A stretch of 64,000 bases of DNA from an uncultured Microbacterium sp. (GTDB lineage: Bacteria > Actinomycetota > Actinomycetes > Actinomycetales > Microbacteriaceae): assembly GCF_945952435.1 (NCBI RefSeq), contig NZ_CAMFHZ010000020.1, positions 1 through 64,000 of the forward strand, read 5' to 3'. A program made the translations under genes and the position numbers. Below the pieces are notes generated by a model. The model was not told the DNA's origin and did no database searches. It worked only from the letters and a program-made list of their open reading frames with translations. Below, in pieces: positions 19,538 to 29,449 of the stretch; position 1 is the first letter of the stretch; every line of letters begins with the position of its first letter.

Positions 19538-20485
19538 TCAGGGAGTCGGGGTCGGAGTGGGCGTCGGTGCCGCGCTGCCGTAGTAGGCGTCGCTCGCGAC
19601 CGACAGCACGAACTGCGAGAACTCCGCCGCGTCGGTGAGCGACCCCGCGTAGGTCTGGCCGTTCACCACGATCGTCGGCGCGCCGGTGAGCTTCACGCTC
19701 TTGGACCCCGGCAGCGGACCGTCGAGCGCCCGGGTCGTCGCGTCCTTCACCCACGAGGCGTAGGACGCCTTCGCGATGCAGTCGTCGAGGCCCTTGGCGT
19801 CCTTCACTCCGCTATCCACGGCGAGGGCGGAAAGCTCGGCGTCGGTCTTGCCGTCGCTGTCCAGCTTGGGCTGATCCGAGAGCAGCGCGTGGTTGAACGC
19901 GTAGAAGGCATCGGGCTGCTGGGAGGCCACGCAGGCCGCCGCGGAGGCGGCGCGCAGCGAGTACTTGGTGCCGTTGGAGTTCGCGGTGAGCAGCGCGACG
20001 GGGTGATACGCCACCGTCGCGGCGTCCTGCTCGACCCAGGTCGCCAGCTGCTTCGCGTTCGCGCGCTCGAAGTCGCCCGCGCCGGGCGAGAGGTAGTCCA
20101 CGTAGACGTGGATGTCGACGGCGCCGGGCGTCTCGCTCGGCGAGGGGGTCGGTGCCGCCGTCGCCACGGACGCGCCCGCCGCGGCGCTCGGGGAGGGCGT
20201 CGGGGTCGAAGCGCTCTTGGCCGCCTTGAGATCGGCCTTGGTGACGACGACGCCGTCGTCGTCGAGGTGAGAGGGGGTCAGCGACGGCTTCGACACTGCG
20301 GATCCGACGGCCCACGCGACGCCGACGCCGGCCGCCGCGACCACCACGACCGCGACGAGACCGAGGATCACTCGGCGCAGCACCCGGGCGCGGGACTGCT
20401 GGGCGTTGACCTGCTGGGCCTTCTCCCTCACGGCTGCACGGGGGTGCGGAGGCGTGGGGACGTTCGGCGTTTCGTCGCTCGACAT
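19538..20485 (-). CDS. Membrane-anchored DsbA/thioredoxin-like protein lacking CXXC
   Basis: A 315-residue protein with a membrane anchor at about residues 37-62, a Pro/Thr/Ser-rich linker and a DsbA-like fold from about 120. The usual catalytic CPxC is replaced by SPGA (VDYLSPGAGDFE); later blocks such as AFNHALLSDQP, KLTGAPTIVVNGQTYAG and DAAEFSQFV are conserved. Two other Cys residues (AACVAS, LDDCIAK) might form a structural disulfide. It may be an envelope chaperone or scaffold instead of an oxidoreductase. AAGAGGA precedes the ATG at 20485. The C-terminus is a Pro-Thr repeat. Confidence 0.85.
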   Translation of the reverse strand: MSSDETPNVPTPPHPRAAVREKAQQVNAQQSRARVLRRVILGLVAVVVVAAAGVGVAWAVGSAVSKPSLTPSHLDDDGVVVTKADLKAAKSASTPTPSPSAAAGASVATAAPTPSPSETPGAVDIHVYVDYLSPGAGDFERANAKQLATWVEQDAATVAYHPVALLTANSNGTKYSLRAASAAACVASQQPDAFYAFNHALLSDQPKLDSDGKTDAELSALAVDSGVKDAKGLDDCIAKASYASWVKDATTRALDGPLPGSKSVKLTGAPTIVVNGQTYAGSLTDAAEFSQFVLSVASDAYYGSAAPTPTPTPTP

Positions 20486-20620
20486 CGTTCCTCTTGATTC
20501 CTGGGGACGGGCTTCCCCTCGGCGGCCGCGGAGAACGCGGCGTGGCACGGTCTCGATGCTAGTCAGGCAGGCTGAGAAATGCCCAGATGGGCGCTGGTCG
20601 CCCCCTGCGAGCGAGAACTC

Positions 20621-20638
20621 GAGGGAAAGCGTTTCACG
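20621..20638. promoter_or_regulatory. Candidate LacI-family operator before the ABC ATPase
   Basis: GAGGGAAAGCGTTTCACG contains the imperfect palindrome GAAAGC/GTTTC, typical of sugar-responsive LacI-family sites. It lies about 130 bases upstream of the multi-sugar ATPase start. No LacI gene is in the window. Confidence 0.4.
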
Positions 20639-20766
20639 CGTGGTGGACGCCCCCGCCCGCGCATGCGATACTGATCGCGGCCCGATGGCGGGCCACGGCG
20701 GGTTCGCGCCCGCCGCTTCCTCACTACGGATCGTCCGGCACGTACCTGCCGGTGAAGGAGACAACC

Positions 20767-21870
20767 ATGGCAACCGTGACCTTCGACGACGCCACCCGGC
20801 TCTACCCCGGCGGAACGCGTCCCGCGGTCGACAAGCTGAACCTCGAGATCGCCGACGGCGAGTTCCTCGTCCTCGTCGGCCCCTCCGGCTGCGGAAAGTC
20901 CACCTCTCTGCGCATGCTCGCCGGCCTCGAAGAGGTCAACGCGGGGCGCATCCTCATCGGCGACCGCGACGTCACCGACGTCCCGCCCAAGGACCGCGAC
21001 ATCGCGATGGTGTTCCAGAACTACGCGCTCTACCCGCACATGACGGTCGCCGAGAACATGGGCTTCGCCCTGAAGATCGCCGGCGTCGGCAAGGAGGAGC
21101 GCGCGGCCCGCGTGCTCGAGGCCGCGAAGCTGCTCGACCTCGAGCCGTACCTGACCCGCAAGCCGAAAGCGCTCTCCGGCGGTCAGCGCCAGCGCGTCGC
21201 GATGGGCCGGGCGATCGTGCGCTCGCCCCAGGTGTTCCTCATGGACGAGCCGCTGTCGAACCTCGACGCCAAGCTCCGCGTGCAGACCCGCACGCAGATC
21301 GCCTCGCTGACCCGTCGCCTCGGCGTCACCACGGTCTACGTCACGCACGACCAGACCGAGGCGCTCACGATGGGCGACCGGATCGCGGTGCTCAAGGACG
21401 GCGTGCTGCAGCAGGTCGGCACCCCGCGCGAGCTCTACGCAGAGCCGAACAACGTGTTCGTCGCCGGCTTCATCGGCTCCCCCGCCATGAACCTGTTCCC
21501 GGTCGACCTCGCCGAGGGCGGCGTGCGCTTCGGATCCAAGGTCGTTCCGGCCGAGTCCTCCGCGATCGGCAAGGCCAGCGGCAGCAACGTCACGATCGGC
21601 GTGCGGCCCGAGGACATCGTCGTCGCCCCCGCCGACGGCGAGGGCCTGCAGGTCACGGTCGACCTCGTCGAGGAGCTCGGCGCCGACGGCTACCTGTACG
21701 GCCACTCGGAGATCGACGGCAAGCGCACCGACATCGTCGCCCGCGTGGACGGCCGCAACCACCCGAACGCCGGTGAGCGGGTCACCCTCGCTCCCGTCGT
21801 CGGCCACGTGCACCTCTTCGACGTCGAGTCGGGCGAGCGCCTGAACTCGAAGCCGATCGAGGCGGCCTGA
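20767..21870 (+). CDS. ugpC: ABC transporter ATP-binding protein, UgpC/MsiK family
   Basis: A 367-residue ATPase of the carbohydrate-uptake (CUT1) type. Walker A is GPSGCGKST at 38-46, the Q-loop is VFQNYALYPHMTV, the signature LSGGQ is at 136-140 and Walker B is VFLMDEP. A C-terminal TOBE/OB domain (VTIGVRPEDIVV...) regulates transport. No permease or binding protein is adjacent, which is typical of MsiK-like ATPases that serve several sugar importers. GAAGGAG precedes the ATG at 20767. A LacI-type site upstream and a strong terminator after it make it a single-gene unit. Confidence 0.9.
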   Translation: MATVTFDDATRLYPGGTRPAVDKLNLEIADGEFLVLVGPSGCGKSTSLRMLAGLEEVNAGRILIGDRDVTDVPPKDRDIAMVFQNYALYPHMTVAENMGFALKIAGVGKEERAARVLEAAKLLDLEPYLTRKPKALSGGQRQRVAMGRAIVRSPQVFLMDEPLSNLDAKLRVQTRTQIASLTRRLGVTTVYVTHDQTEALTMGDRIAVLKDGVLQQVGTPRELYAEPNNVFVAGFIGSPAMNLFPVDLAEGGVRFGSKVVPAESSAIGKASGSNVTIGVRPEDIVVAPADGEGLQVTVDLVEELGADGYLYGHSEIDGKRTDIVARVDGRNHPNAGERVTLAPVVGHVHLFDVESGERLNSKPIEAA

Positions 21871-21899
21871 TCCGCGGGATCGCGATCCCGGATCCTGAA

Positions 21900-21938
21900 G
21901 ACGACGCGGCGCGGGGGTTCCCCTCGCGCCGCGTCGTC
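21900..21938. terminator. Terminator after ugpC
   Basis: GACGACGCGGCGCG pairs with CGCGCCGCGTCGTC (14-bp stem, 11-base loop), just after the ugpC stop and before the DUF4032 gene. Confidence 0.7.
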
Positions 21939-21965
21939 GTCTCCCCCGACCGACGAGGACCCGCC

Positions 21966-23270
21966 ATGAAGGACGCCCTGACGATCACCGCGAGCGCGGT
22001 GGACCCTGGCCTGCTCGCGCTGCCGTGGTCCACGCCCCTCGTGAAGTGGCCGTCCGACGTGATCGTCTCGCTCCCCAAGGGCTTGTCCCGCCATCTCGTG
22101 CGGTTCGCCGATCTCTCCGGTCGCGTCGTCGCCGTCAAGGAGACGACGGAGGAGATGGCCCGCCGCGAGTACGAGATGCTCGGCAACCTCGCCCGCCTCG
22201 ACGTGCCGTGCGTCTCCCGCGTCGCCGTCATCGCGGGGCGCGTGGACGCGAAGGGGGACCCGCTGCCCGCCGCGCTGGTCACCTCGCACCTGCGCTTCTC
22301 GATGCCCTACCGCGCCCTGTTCACCCGGGTCCTGCGGCCGGACACGGCCACGCGGCTCGTCGACGCTCTCGCCCTCCTGCTCGTGCGCCTGCACAACGTC
22401 GGCTTCTACTGGGGCGACGTGTCGCTGTCCAATGCGTTGTTCCGCCGCGACGCCGGCGCGTTCGCGGCGTACCTCGTCGACGCCGAGACGGGCGAGCTGC
22501 ACGAGACGGGCCTCACCGACGGTCAGCGCAGCTACGACCTCGATCTCGCCCGCACCAACATCGCCGGCGAGATCATGGATCTCGCCGCGGGGGGCCGTCT
22601 GGAGCGAGGCGTCGACGCGATCGCGATCGCCGACGGGATCGTCTCCTCGTACCGCTCGCTGTGGGCCGCGCTCACCGCGCAGGAGTCCTTCGCGGCCGGC
22701 GAGGCGTGGCGCATCACCGAACGGGTGGAGCGGCTGAACTCCCTGGGCTTCGACATCGGGGAGATGTCGATCCAGACCACCGCCGACGGCACGCGCGTGG
22801 AGATCGAGCCGAAGGTCGTCGACGCGGGCCACCACCAGCGACGGCTGATCCGGCTCACCGGCCTCGACGTCGAGGAGAACCAGGCGCGCCGGCTGCTCAA
22901 CGACCTGGACGAGTTCCGCGCGCGCTCGACCAAGCAGTGGGCCGACGAGGAGATGTACGCCCACGAGTGGCTGACGCGGGTGTTCGAGCCCGTCGTGCGC
23001 GCGATCCCGTACGATCTGCGCGCCAAGCTGGAACCCGCAGAGGTCTTCCACCAGGTGCTGGAGCACCGGTGGTACATGTCCCAGGCCCAGGGCCGCTCCT
23101 TTCCGCTCGCCGAAGTGCTCACGTCGTACATCAACGACGTGCTGCGGCACCGCCGCGACGAGGCCACGATCATGGGACCGCCGACCGAGACGATGTCCCT
23201 TCCGGTCATCACCGGATCCGTCCCGGTCGACGAGGACGAGGCCGCGATCGACTGGCGCGACCTGGTGTGA
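21966..23270 (+). CDS. DUF4032 domain, kinase-fold-like protein
   Basis: A 434-residue cytoplasmic protein. The N-terminal 230 residues resemble a small-molecule or lipopolysaccharide kinase fold: VVAVKETTEEMARREYEML looks like the ATP-lysine strand and helix C. FYWGDVSLSNALFR resembles a catalytic loop with Asp and Asn, and AYLVDAETGE the metal-binding Asp. The C-terminal half is DUF4032 (WYMSQAQGRSFPLAEVLTSYI). Members are frequent next to sugar ABC ATPases in actinobacteria. The substrate is unknown and activity is inferred from motif spacing. Confidence 0.85.
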   Translation: MKDALTITASAVDPGLLALPWSTPLVKWPSDVIVSLPKGLSRHLVRFADLSGRVVAVKETTEEMARREYEMLGNLARLDVPCVSRVAVIAGRVDAKGDPLPAALVTSHLRFSMPYRALFTRVLRPDTATRLVDALALLLVRLHNVGFYWGDVSLSNALFRRDAGAFAAYLVDAETGELHETGLTDGQRSYDLDLARTNIAGEIMDLAAGGRLERGVDAIAIADGIVSSYRSLWAALTAQESFAAGEAWRITERVERLNSLGFDIGEMSIQTTADGTRVEIEPKVVDAGHHQRRLIRLTGLDVEENQARRLLNDLDEFRARSTKQWADEEMYAHEWLTRVFEPVVRAIPYDLRAKLEPAEVFHQVLEHRWYMSQAQGRSFPLAEVLTSYINDVLRHRRDEATIMGPPTETMSLPVITGSVPVDEDEAAIDWRDLV

Positions 23271-23420
23271 GCTCCGGTCCGTCCGACCCTCGACCACGCC
23301 GGGTCGGCGCGCAGGGACGCCGGGCGCGGGAGGGACGAAACGCGTCGAGGTCGTGAGACCGCGTCTCGTCCCGCTCCTCGCCCCCTCCGTGCTCGCTCGA
23401 CGGCCCCGCGGGAGAACGCG

Positions 23421-24062
23421 TCAGTAGCCGACGGTGAAACGCTCGCGGTGGTGGTTGCCCTGCTCGATCTCATCGACCACGGCGACGGCGAAGTCCGCCC
23501 CGGAGATGAACGAGTTGCCCTCGGAGTCGCGCACGATCACGTCGCCGCCGTCGCGGTACGCTCCGGTCCGCTCCCCCTCCGCCCACGGGCCGAAGACCTC
23601 GGCGGGGTGCACCAGGAACCAGTCCAGGGATCCATCGGTCTCCTGCAGCAGCGCGAGCGAGTCGACGCCGACCTGCGCCTCGTGCTTGTACTCCTCGGGG
23701 AAGTCGCCGTCGATGAGACGGGGTCCGCCGGGTGCGACGAGGCTGCCGCCCGCGCCCCCCACCACGCCCAGGCGGGTCGGGGTTCCGCGGAACGTCGCGA
23801 TGAGCTCCGTGAGCACGCCGAGGACCGCGTCCTCCATGTCCCCGCGCGGGCTGAGCGCAGAGACGACCGCGTCGGCGCCGTCGAACACGTCGCCCAGCGA
23901 CGCGAGGTCGCGCACGTTGCCCCGCACGTCGGTCGCCCCCTGCACGGGGTCGGACGGCACGGAACGCGAGACGGAGACGACCTCGTGGCCGCGGTTCACG
24001 GCCTCCTGGACGATGTGGCGACCGGCGTATCCGGTGCCTCCGATGACGACGATGCGGGACAT
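23421..24062 (-). CDS. NAD(P)-binding epimerase/reductase-like protein
   Basis: A 213-residue atypical short-chain dehydrogenase. The Rossmann glycine motif is VIGGTGYAGRHIVQEA at the N-terminus, and GADAVVSALSP and VVGGAGGSLVAPGG follow. It matches the small NmrA-like/flavin-reductase (YwnB) group that binds NAD(P)H. Catalytic substrate unknown. The ATG at 24062 has GGAAGGAAAG upstream; the frame to 24176 has no similarity. It stands alone. Confidence 0.87.
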   Translation of the reverse strand: MSRIVVIGGTGYAGRHIVQEAVNRGHEVVSVSRSVPSDPVQGATDVRGNVRDLASLGDVFDGADAVVSALSPRGDMEDAVLGVLTELIATFRGTPTRLGVVGGAGGSLVAPGGPRLIDGDFPEEYKHEAQVGVDSLALLQETDGSLDWFLVHPAEVFGPWAEGERTGAYRDGGDVIVRDSEGNSFISGADFAVAVVDEIEQGNHHRERFTVGY

Positions 24063-24240
24063 GGGCTTTCCTTCCGTTGGGCGGGCCGTCGTGCCTGCTT
24101 CGGAGGGTGCAAGGCTCCCCCGCTGCCCGCTATTCCTCGAAGCGGCGAACTCTCCGGAACCTGCGCTCCGCGGCAAGCCCGTGCGCGCCTGGTCATGCGG
24201 GCGCGCGTCGCCGCCGTGCCCCGCCCGCCGGGGGCGCGGG

Positions 24241-25245
24241 TCAGGCCTGCGCGTTGCGGAGGGTGGCGACCTGGTACAGCGCGACGGACGCCGCGATCCC
24301 CGCGTTGAGGGACTCCGTGGCCGCAGAGATCGGGATCGAGACGATCTGGTCGCAGGTCTCCGTCACGAGGCGGGACAGACCCTTGCCCTCGGACCCGACG
24401 ACGATCACCACCGGACGATCCGCGAGTTCGAGCGCGGGCAGCGACACGTCGCCGCCACCGTCGAGCCCGAGCACGAACACGCCCTGCTTCTTGAACTCGG
24501 AGAGCTGCCTCGTGAGGTTCGAGGCGAGCGCGACCGGCACCCGCGCCGCCGCTCCGGCGCTCGTCTTCCAGGCCGCGGAGTTGACGCTCGCCGAGCGACG
24601 CTGCGGAAGGATCACGCCCTGTCCGCCGAAAGCGGCGGTGGAGCGGATGATCGCGCCGAGGTTGCGCGGGTCGGTGATCCCGTCGAGCGCCACGAACAGC
24701 GGTACCTCACCGCGATCGATGACCTGTTCGAGCAGGTCCTGCGGGTGGGCGTACTCGTACGGAGGCACCTTGAGCGCGACACCCTGGTGCACGCCGTCGA
24801 AGCCGGCCATCCGGTCGAGCTCCTGACGGGTGACCTCCAGGACCGGGATCTCGCGATGACGGGCGATCGCCAGCATCTCCTTGACGCGATCGTCCATCTC
24901 CACGCGCTGGGCGATGTAGAGGGTGGTCGCCGGGATCTTGGTCCGCAGCGCCTCGAGGACCGAGTTGCGTCCGGTGACGGTCTCGGTGTCGTTCGAGGTC
25001 GCGGAGCTCGGCACGCGGCGGTTCTGCGAGGGCGATGAGGGCTTCTGCCCGATCCGGCCCTTGCCTCCCGCCGCCGCGTAGCGCTCCTGGGCCGCCTTGC
25101 GCTTGCCGGCGACGTGCCAGGCGCGGTCCTCGGCCTTGGGGGTGTTCCCGCGCCCCTCCAGCGCCTTGCGCCCGTTTCCTCCGGTGCCCTTGGTGGCACC
25201 CTTCTTCTTGCTGTTGCCCGCTCCGGGGCGGCTCGGCTTAGCCAT
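24241..25245 (-). CDS. rlmB: 23S rRNA (guanosine-2'-O)-methyltransferase RlmB
   Basis: A 334-residue SpoU-family enzyme that methylates G2251 of 23S rRNA. A long Lys/Gly-rich disordered N-terminus (about 85 residues) is followed by the substrate-binding domain ([11 protein letters not shown]). The SPOUT knot has motif [21 protein letters not shown], motif [11 protein letters not shown] and motif [24 protein letters not shown]. The ATG at 25245 has GGAG upstream and overlaps the end of cysS by 8 bases, so the pair is co-translated, as is usual in actinobacteria. Confidence 0.94.
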   Translation of the reverse strand: MAKPSRPGAGNSKKKGATKGTGGNGRKALEGRGNTPKAEDRAWHVAGKRKAAQERYAAAGGKGRIGQKPSSPSQNRRVPSSATSNDTETVTGRNSVLEALRTKIPATTLYIAQRVEMDDRVKEMLAIARHREIPVLEVTRQELDRMAGFDGVHQGVALKVPPYEYAHPQDLLEQVIDRGEVPLFVALDGITDPRNLGAIIRSTAAFGGQGVILPQRRSASVNSAAWKTSAGAAARVPVALASNLTRQLSEFKKQGVFVLGLDGGGDVSLPALELADRPVVIVVGSEGKGLSRLVTETCDQIVSIPISAATESLNAGIAASVALYQVATLRNAQA

Positions 25246-26674
25246 CGATGCTCCAATGAGTTCCGTCTGGAGTGTCCTCCAGGGTGATGCCCGCCTCGGC
25301 GATCGCATCGCGGATGCGATCGGCCGCGGGCCAGTCCTTGTCGGCGCGCGCCTGGGCGCGCTGGGCGATCATCGCCTGGACGAGCGCGTCCAGCGCGGTC
25401 GTGGTCTTCGCGACGGCGCCGCCGTCGGCCCCTCCGGCGGCGAGCGGATCGAGTCCGAGGGTGTGCGCCATCGCGCTCACCTCCCGGAAGGCCGTCCGCG
25501 CGCCCTCGCGGTCCCCCGCATCGGCCGCCGCGTTGCCGCGTCGCACGGTGTCGTGCAGCACCGCGAGCGCCTGCGGCACCCCCAGGTCGTCGTCCATCGC
25601 GGCGACGAAGGCGGCAGGGAGCGCGTCGATGCCCTCCGGCGCGCCCTGCGCGTGCCCGCGCGTCGCGTCCTCGGCGGACATCCGCCCCGTCCGCTCCAGG
25701 AACGTACGGATCCGCCCCAGCGCCGCCTCGGCCTCGGTCCACGAGGAGTCGGTGAGATCCAGGCTGGAGCGGTAGTGGGCTGCGGCGAGCGCGTAGCGCA
25801 CGACGAGCGGATCGTGCAGGGCGAGCACGTCGGCCGCGAGCGTGAAGTTGCCGAGGGACTTCGACATCTTCTGCCCGTCGACGGTCACCAGGCCGTTGTG
25901 CACCCAGTACCGCGCGAACGGGTCGCCGGCCGCCGTCGACTGCGCGAGCTCGTTCTCGTGGTGCGGGAAGCGCAGATCCAGCCCGCCGCCGTGGATGTCG
26001 AACTCCGGTCCCAGGTAGCGGCGCGACATCGCCGAGCACTCGATGTGCCAGCCGGGCCTGCCCGCGCCCCACGGCGAGTCCCAGGTCGCGTCGGCAGGCT
26101 CGCCCGCCTTGGCGCCCTTCCACAGGGCGAAGTCCTGCGGGTTGCGCTTGGCGCGGGGATCCGCATCGGCGGCGGCCTCCATCGCGTCGAGGGACTGATG
26201 GGTCAGCTCGCCGTACGCCGGCCAGGAGCGCACGTCGAAGTACACGTCACCGGAGGCGTCGTCGGCGGCATAGGCGTGGCCGCGGTCGATCAGGCGGGCG
26301 ATGAGCTCCTGCATCTGCGGGATCGACGCGGTCGCCCGCGGCTCGTACGTCGGAGGCAGGATCCCCACGGCCGTGTAGGCGGCTGTGAACTCCTGCTCCA
26401 TGCGGTACGCGAGCGCCCACCACGGCTCCGCCTCGGTGGCGTTGGCGAGGACCTTGTCGTCGATGTCGGTCACGTTGCGCACGACCGTGACCCGTCCGTG
26501 GCGCCGCTCCAGCCACCGGCGGAGCAGATCGAAGCTCAGCGCCGCCCGCACGTGCCCGATGTGCGGGCCCGACTGCACGGTGGGTCCGCACACGTAGATC
26601 GTCACGTTCGAAGGATCGAGCGGGACGAAGTCGCGCACCTGCTGCGTGCGCGTGTCGTGGAGGCGGAGGGTCAC
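25238..26674 (-). CDS. cysS: Cysteinyl-tRNA synthetase
   Basis: A 478-residue class I synthetase. HIGH is at 38-41 and KMSKS is at 269-273. The zinc ligands are C29, C213, H238 and E242, which select cysteine. The anticodon-binding C-terminus includes [21 protein letters not shown]. The length fits the family. It belongs to the conserved carD-ispD-ispF-cysS-rlmB order, here interrupted by an oxidoreductase gene upstream. The ATG at 26674 is the only start that keeps the N-terminal strand. Confidence 0.97.
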   Translation of the reverse strand: MTLRLHDTRTQQVRDFVPLDPSNVTIYVCGPTVQSGPHIGHVRAALSFDLLRRWLERRHGRVTVVRNVTDIDDKVLANATEAEPWWALAYRMEQEFTAAYTAVGILPPTYEPRATASIPQMQELIARLIDRGHAYAADDASGDVYFDVRSWPAYGELTHQSLDAMEAAADADPRAKRNPQDFALWKGAKAGEPADATWDSPWGAGRPGWHIECSAMSRRYLGPEFDIHGGGLDLRFPHHENELAQSTAAGDPFARYWVHNGLVTVDGQKMSKSLGNFTLAADVLALHDPLVVRYALAAAHYRSSLDLTDSSWTEAEAALGRIRTFLERTGRMSAEDATRGHAQGAPEGIDALPAAFVAAMDDDLGVPQALAVLHDTVRRGNAAADAGDREGARTAFREVSAMAHTLGLDPLAAGGADGGAVAKTTTALDALVQAMIAQRAQARADKDWPAADRIRDAIAEAGITLEDTPDGTHWSIDG

Positions 26675-26728
26675 CGCACAAGCCTAGCGGGCGCCTCCGT
26701 CCTGTCCGCTGGGAGCGGGGGGCGGCGC

Positions 26729-27706
26729 TCAGGGGCGCAGCAGGATCTTTCCCTCGCGGCCGGCGCGGAGCGTCCCCTCGGATGCCTCGCCGACCTGGTC
26801 GAGGGGCAGCACGGCCGCGACGGGAAGAGTGAGCACGCCCTCGCGGATCCGCTGCAGCAGCTCGCCGAAGAGCTGCCCGCGACGATCGGCCGGCATCGCC
26901 TGAGCGACCTTGGACCCCCAGAATCCGCGGATCGTCAGCTGCCGGAAGATGACGTCCCCCGAGGCGATCTGCATCGTCGGGGACTTCATCGCCCCGAACA
27001 CGACCAGCAGCCCGTTCTCGCCGAGCATCTCCGCGATCTGACCGCTGCTCTCGCCACCGACCGAGTCGATGCCGGCACGGATCGACGCGCCGCCGGTGAG
27101 CGCGCGGACCCTGTCCTGCCAGCCGTCCGAGTCCGTCGCGACGATGTTCTCGACGCCCTGGGCGGCGAGCTCCGCGATCCCCGCCTCCCGGCGCACCAGC
27201 CCGACCGCGTGCACGCCGCGCGCGGCGGCGAGCTGGCCGACCATGCGCCCGACGGCACCGTTCGCGGCGTTCTGGATCATCCAGTCCCCCGGCTCGAGAC
27301 CGAGCGCGTCGAGCACGGCGATCGCGCTGAACGGCATCGACGCCAACTGGGCCGCCTGCTCGTCGGGGATGTCGTCCGGCACGGGGATGAGGGCCGCAGC
27401 GGGAGCGAGCACGTACTCGGCCCACGCCCCGAAGGCGCCCCCGACGGTCACGCGCCGGCCGACGAGCGCCGGGTCGACGCCGTCGCCGACCGCGTCCACG
27501 ATCCCGACGGCCTCGGTGCCGGAACGTGCGGGCATCTCCGGCTTGAATCCATAAAGACCCCGCACGGTGAGCAGGTCGTGGTTGTGCACCGACGCGAGCA
27601 GGACTCGCAGCCGCACCTGACCCGCGCCGGGATCGGGCAACGGCACGTCCTGGACGCTCAGGACCTCGGCGGGATCCCCGAAGGAGGAGTGGACGAGTGC
27701 GCGCAT
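26729..27706 (-). CDS. Zinc-type/quinone oxidoreductase of the MDR superfamily
   Basis: A 325-residue medium-chain reductase. It has a GroES-like domain (about 25-115) and a Rossmann domain in which NAANGAVGRMVGQLAAARG is the nucleotide loop. Structural-zinc cysteines are absent, so it resembles the NADPH-dependent quinone or enoyl (ETR/Mecr-like) reductases. The later WGSKVAQ and DQVGEASEG blocks agree. AAAGGA precedes the ATG at 27706. It sits between ispDF and cysS, a position that is empty in most relatives known to me, which suggests a later insertion. Confidence 0.88.
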   Translation of the reverse strand: MRALVHSSFGDPAEVLSVQDVPLPDPGAGQVRLRVLLASVHNHDLLTVRGLYGFKPEMPARSGTEAVGIVDAVGDGVDPALVGRRVTVGGAFGAWAEYVLAPAAALIPVPDDIPDEQAAQLASMPFSAIAVLDALGLEPGDWMIQNAANGAVGRMVGQLAAARGVHAVGLVRREAGIAELAAQGVENIVATDSDGWQDRVRALTGGASIRAGIDSVGGESSGQIAEMLGENGLLVVFGAMKSPTMQIASGDVIFRQLTIRGFWGSKVAQAMPADRRGQLFGELLQRIREGVLTLPVAAVLPLDQVGEASEGTLRAGREGKILLRP

Positions 27707-27862
27707 GATCGGATCCTTTCGCGGCGAGGGAGGCGGCGTGAACCGCACGTTCCAGCGTAGACAGGATCCGGACGCTCGGCATCGGATCCGCACGATCTCC
27801 GTCGGGACAGGCGACCGGTGCAGCGCGGCCCGTCGGCTCAGTCGGCCGGCGGCGGTCGTGCG

Positions 27863-29041
27863 TCAGCGGGCGCTGTGCACGAGAGCGATCGCGGTGACGG
27901 CGATCCCCTCGCCGCGACCGGGGAAGCCCAGCCCGTCGGTGGTCGTCGCCGAAACGGCCACCGGTGCGCCGCCGAGGGCGTCGGAGAGCGCGCGCTCCGC
28001 CTCCTCGCGCCGAGCGCCGAATCGGGGGCGGTTGCCCTGGAACTGCACGGAGACGTTGCCGATCTCGAAGCCCGCCTCGGCGAGGATCTCCGCGGTGCGG
28101 GCGAGGAACACGTCCCCGTGCGCGCCGGCGTACTCGGGATGCGCGGTGCCGAAGTGCTGCCCGATGTCGCCGAGGCCCGCCGCACCCAGCAGGGCGTCCA
28201 CGATCGCGTGCGCGACGGCGTCGCCGTCCGAATGCCCCTCGAGCGCAGGCTCCCCCGGCCAGTCCAGACCCGCGAGGCGCAGCGTGCCACCCGAGGCGAA
28301 GGCGTGCACGTCGGTGCCGATGCCGACCCGGGGAATGTCGCGTTCGGCGGACGAGGAGGACGAGAGGATCATGCGGGCGCGCTCCAGGTCGTGCGGGGTG
28401 GTGATCTTGAAGGCCTCCTCGGATCCGAGGATGTGCCGCACGGCGCCGCCGACGGCAGCGAACAACGCCGCGTCGTCGGTGTACGCCACGCCCTCGCGCG
28501 CGGCGAGCGCGTACGCGGCCAGGAGCTCCTCTTTCGGGAAACCCTGCGGCGTCTGCGCGGCGGCGAGCTCCGCGCGATCCACCGGCGCGAGCACCGCGCC
28601 GCCGTGCACGCGCTTGAGCGTGTCCACGACCGGGAGCGCAGGGATGACGCCGACACCGGGGCCGACGGCGGCGGCCACCGCCGCGAACTGGGCCGGCGGG
28701 GTCAGCGCCCGTGCGGCGTCGTGTACGAGCACGGTCTCGACGTCGTCGGGGAGCGCGGCCAGCCCGGCCGCGACCGAGCGCTGACGCGTGTCGCCGCCGT
28801 GGACCACGAGCGCGCCGCGCGACCTCGCCATCCGAGTGGCCGGTTCCGTGAGGCCCTCCGGCACGACGATCACGACGCACGCCGGACGCGCGGCATACAC
28901 GCCGTCGAGCGCGTGCTCCAGGATCGTCCGCGCGTCCAGCGGTACGAAGGCCTTGGGAGCCCCGGCGGCGAGCCGCGTGCCGGAGCCCGCAGCGACGACG
29001 ATCACGCCCGTTCGTGCGAGCGGAGGAGTCGGGTCGGTCAC
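27863..29041 (-). CDS. ispDF: Bifunctional IspD-IspF (MEP pathway)
   Basis: A 392-residue fusion. Residues 1-225 are IspD (2-C-methylerythritol 4-phosphate cytidylyltransferase) with [18 protein letters not shown] and VHDAAR. A Ser-rich linker lies at about 226-235. Residues 237-392 are IspF (cyclodiphosphate synthase) with zinc ligands D244 and H246 (GIGTDVHAF), EGHSDGD, and [16 protein letters not shown]. It performs steps three and five of isoprenoid synthesis; the IspE kinase is encoded elsewhere. It lies downstream of carD with a 450-base gap. Confidence 0.95.
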   Translation of the reverse strand: MTDPTPPLARTGVIVVAAGSGTRLAAGAPKAFVPLDARTILEHALDGVYAARPACVVIVVPEGLTEPATRMARSRGALVVHGGDTRQRSVAAGLAALPDDVETVLVHDAARALTPPAQFAAVAAAVGPGVGVIPALPVVDTLKRVHGGAVLAPVDRAELAAAQTPQGFPKEELLAAYALAAREGVAYTDDAALFAAVGGAVRHILGSEEAFKITTPHDLERARMILSSSSSAERDIPRVGIGTDVHAFASGGTLRLAGLDWPGEPALEGHSDGDAVAHAIVDALLGAAGLGDIGQHFGTAHPEYAGAHGDVFLARTAEILAEAGFEIGNVSVQFQGNRPRFGARREEAERALSDALGGAPVAVSATTTDGLGFPGRGEGIAVTAIALVHSAR

Positions 29042-29072
29042 CCTCTCACGTTAGCGTCACCCTCTCACGTCA
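29039..29072 (+). repeat. Short tandem repeat at the ispDF start
   Basis: The unit TCACCCTCTCACGTTAGCG occurs twice, at 29039-29057 and 29056-29074, with one mismatch. It overlaps the ispDF start codon and leader. Confidence 0.6.
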
Positions 29073-29220
29073 GCGCCTCGCACCCCCATCGCCCCCGCGC
29101 TTCCCGCCGCTCCGTTCCGCACACGCGCTTCCCACCGCTCCGTTCCGCCCCGCCTCTCGCCGCGCACCCGTCGTCCGCTCCCGAAACCGAAGGCCCGACG
29201 AGACCGCCCCTCCCCAGTCC

Positions 29221-29328
29221 GCGATATGTCGGCCCGCCGCACGTCTGTCGGCCCCGATCCCGGATCAGATCCGAGTTACCGAGGTTCGGCCGACATATCG
29301 CACCGGGACAAGCCGACATATCGCACCG
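29221..29328. repeat. Intergenic inverted and direct repeat of a GCGATATGTCGGC motif
   Basis: The motif GCGATATGTCGGCC is at 29221-29234, its inverted copy at 29288-29301, and a third copy at 29312-29325. The last two share a 17-bp direct repeat with 23-bp period. The 452-base gap 29042-29493 has no gene that I can support; it holds this array, a direct repeat of a CCGCTCCGTTCCG-containing unit near 29106-29150, and the carD terminator. Confidence 0.75.
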
Positions 29329-29449
29329 AGAGAAGGGGCGCACGCGGCCCAGACCCGCACAGCAACTCACGCAGAACACAGCCGCTCACGCCGGCCACCC
29401 AGTCCAAGCCGGCACCGCAACTCACGCCGGGCTCGCGAAAACACGCGAA

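Noticed and set aside
29221..29328. Possible CRISPR array
   Set aside because: Three short copies, one inverted, with no unique spacers of regular length.
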